The notes under the pieces were generated by a model. It saw only the letters and a program-made list of their open reading frames with translations. It was not told the origin of the DNA and searched no databases. 5,604 nt of DNA from Flavobacterium psychrophilum (GTDB lineage: Bacteria > Bacteroidota > Bacteroidia > Flavobacteriales > Flavobacteriaceae), in assembly GCA_945897545.1 (NCBI GenBank), contig CAMDGJ010000190.1:1-5604 (forward strand), given 5' to 3'. Of the stretch, positions 4,858 to 5,604 are shown piece by piece. The stretch's first letter is position 1. Every line of letters begins with the position of its first letter. A program made the position numbers and the translations under genes.

Positions 4858-5604
4858 TTAGAGTTTTAGATAAGAACTCAAATCAAAAGTGTGAATTTGT
4901 TGCGGATTATTAATAATTGGTTTTTTTATAAACGATTCATTGGTAATAAAAAATTGCTTACCGTTGCGAGTAGTAATTCCTTCTATTTGATGGTAAGTCA
5001 ATGAAAAATTAATTCTACGTTGATTCGCAGTAGCAAAATCGAAATTTTTTAAATCGTAAACTAAGTATAAAAAAGTTTGAAAATTTTTGGTGTAGCCACA
5101 AAGCACAATTTCGTCTTTAGACGTCATTGTTGCGCCTGTAATCAATCCTTCAACATTTAAAGTTTGTTTTGAATGAGCAGTATAATTTCCTGGAGTTTTA
5201 GGTAAAGTATATACCCCAGTTTTATTTTGACTCCATTGTTTTGTAAACAAATAAATACTGTCTTTAGAAACTATAAATGCTTCACAGTCAAAATCGGTCG
5301 AATTTGGTTTTTGCTTACTAAATTCCGTTTGATTGGAATACGAAAATGAAATGGTGTCTATAACAGGTTTGTTCAATAAAAAGGATTTTTTTTCAATTCT
5401 TAGAATATGCAAATCGGTTCGATTGCCTTTATAATTATTTCCAAAATCGCCAATATAAAGGTAACTGCTGTCTTGCGAAATTTCTTCCCAATCGGTATTA
5501 ACTACATTTTCGAGTTTGATTTTCTTTTTAATTTTTCCAATTGAATCTAAACCGTAAATGTGGGTGTCGTGGTCGTCATTATGGGTCCATAATAAATTGT
5601 CGAA
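4858..5604 (-). CDS. Beta-propeller-like protein, C-terminal part, cut by the window edge
   Basis: The minus frame is open to the right edge, giving 248 visible residues; the true start lies outside. The TTG at 5412 is internal, because conserved sequence continues before it. Visible motifs, numbered from the window edge: LLWTHNDDHDTHIYGLD (4-20), NTDWEEISQD then YLYIGDFGNN (36-57), NRTDLHILRI (61-70), STDFDCEAFIV (102-112), VEGLITGATM then EIVLCGYT (151-172), HQIEGIT (205-211) and FFITNES (218-224). Repeats of about 45-50 residues with acidic pairs (DWEE, DCEA, QIEG) suggest blades of a secreted or periplasmic beta-propeller; proteins with the DWE..DxxYLYIGDFGNN motif are frequent in Bacteroidota and usually annotated as hypothetical. 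No sorting domain is present at the C-terminus, which ends FDLSSYLKL. Substrate and role are unknown. Followed by an inverted repeat likely to end transcription. Confidence 0.75.
   Translation of the reverse strand, partial: FDNLLWTHNDDHDTHIYGLDSIGKIKKKIKLENVVNTDWEEISQDSSYLYIGDFGNNYKGNRTDLHILRIEKKSFLLNKPVIDTISFSYSNQTEFSKQKPNSTDFDCEAFIVSKDSIYLFTKQWSQNKTGVYTLPKTPGNYTAHSKQTLNVEGLITGATMTSKDEIVLCGYTKNFQTFLYLVYDLKNFDFATANQRRINFSLTYHQIEGITTRNGKQFFITNESFIKKPIINNPQQIHTFDLSSYLKL

Overview
The window looks like chromosomal DNA of a Bacteroidota bacterium, most likely Flavobacterium or a close relative. Support comes from the AT-rich sequence, the A-rich start regions without classical Shine-Dalgarno boxes, several TAnnTTTG (-7 type) promoter boxes, a DUF4494 protein (a family I know from Bacteroidota), and AT-rich intergenic repeats and REP-like palindromes of a kind I associate with Flavobacterium. 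The genus call is inference.

Layout, left to right. (1) 2-601, plus strand: the 3' two thirds of an IS630-family transposase, cut by the window edge. (2) 611-659: a short AT-rich tandem repeat and a promoter box, leading into a complete DUF4494 gene (679-1233, plus) with its own terminator (1258-1285). (3) About 1287-1860: no intact gene, but a mosaic of remnants, all read on the minus strand. These are a 62-codon internal piece of an aldo/keto reductase with one frameshift, a REP-like palindrome, and the first ~40 codons of what looks like a REP-associated tyrosine transposase (RAYT) carrying an in-frame tetranucleotide-repeat insertion. (4) 1961-2491, minus: a small secreted DUF1579/nitrobindin-like protein flanked by a 9-bp direct repeat, with terminator and promoter candidates. 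(5) 2688-2833: a strong 19-bp hairpin terminator and a 101-bp REP-like palindromic element, both just downstream of (6) a complete Uup-type ABC-F ATPase gene (2844-4706, minus). (7) 4707-4857: leader of that gene with a degenerate tandem repeat, a promoter box and an inverted repeat or terminator. (8) 4858-5604, minus: the C-terminal part of a beta-propeller-like protein, running off the right edge.

The intact genes appear independently transcribed: each has its own promoter or terminator candidates and no tight operon spacing is seen. I see no multi-gene novel system. The most notable content is the mobile-element traffic in the left half: the IS630 copy, the broken RAYT, two related REP-like elements and a CCTG tetranucleotide repeat. 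A full-length Uup homologue lies in the same window; in E. coli Uup influences precise excision of transposons, but a functional link here is only speculation.
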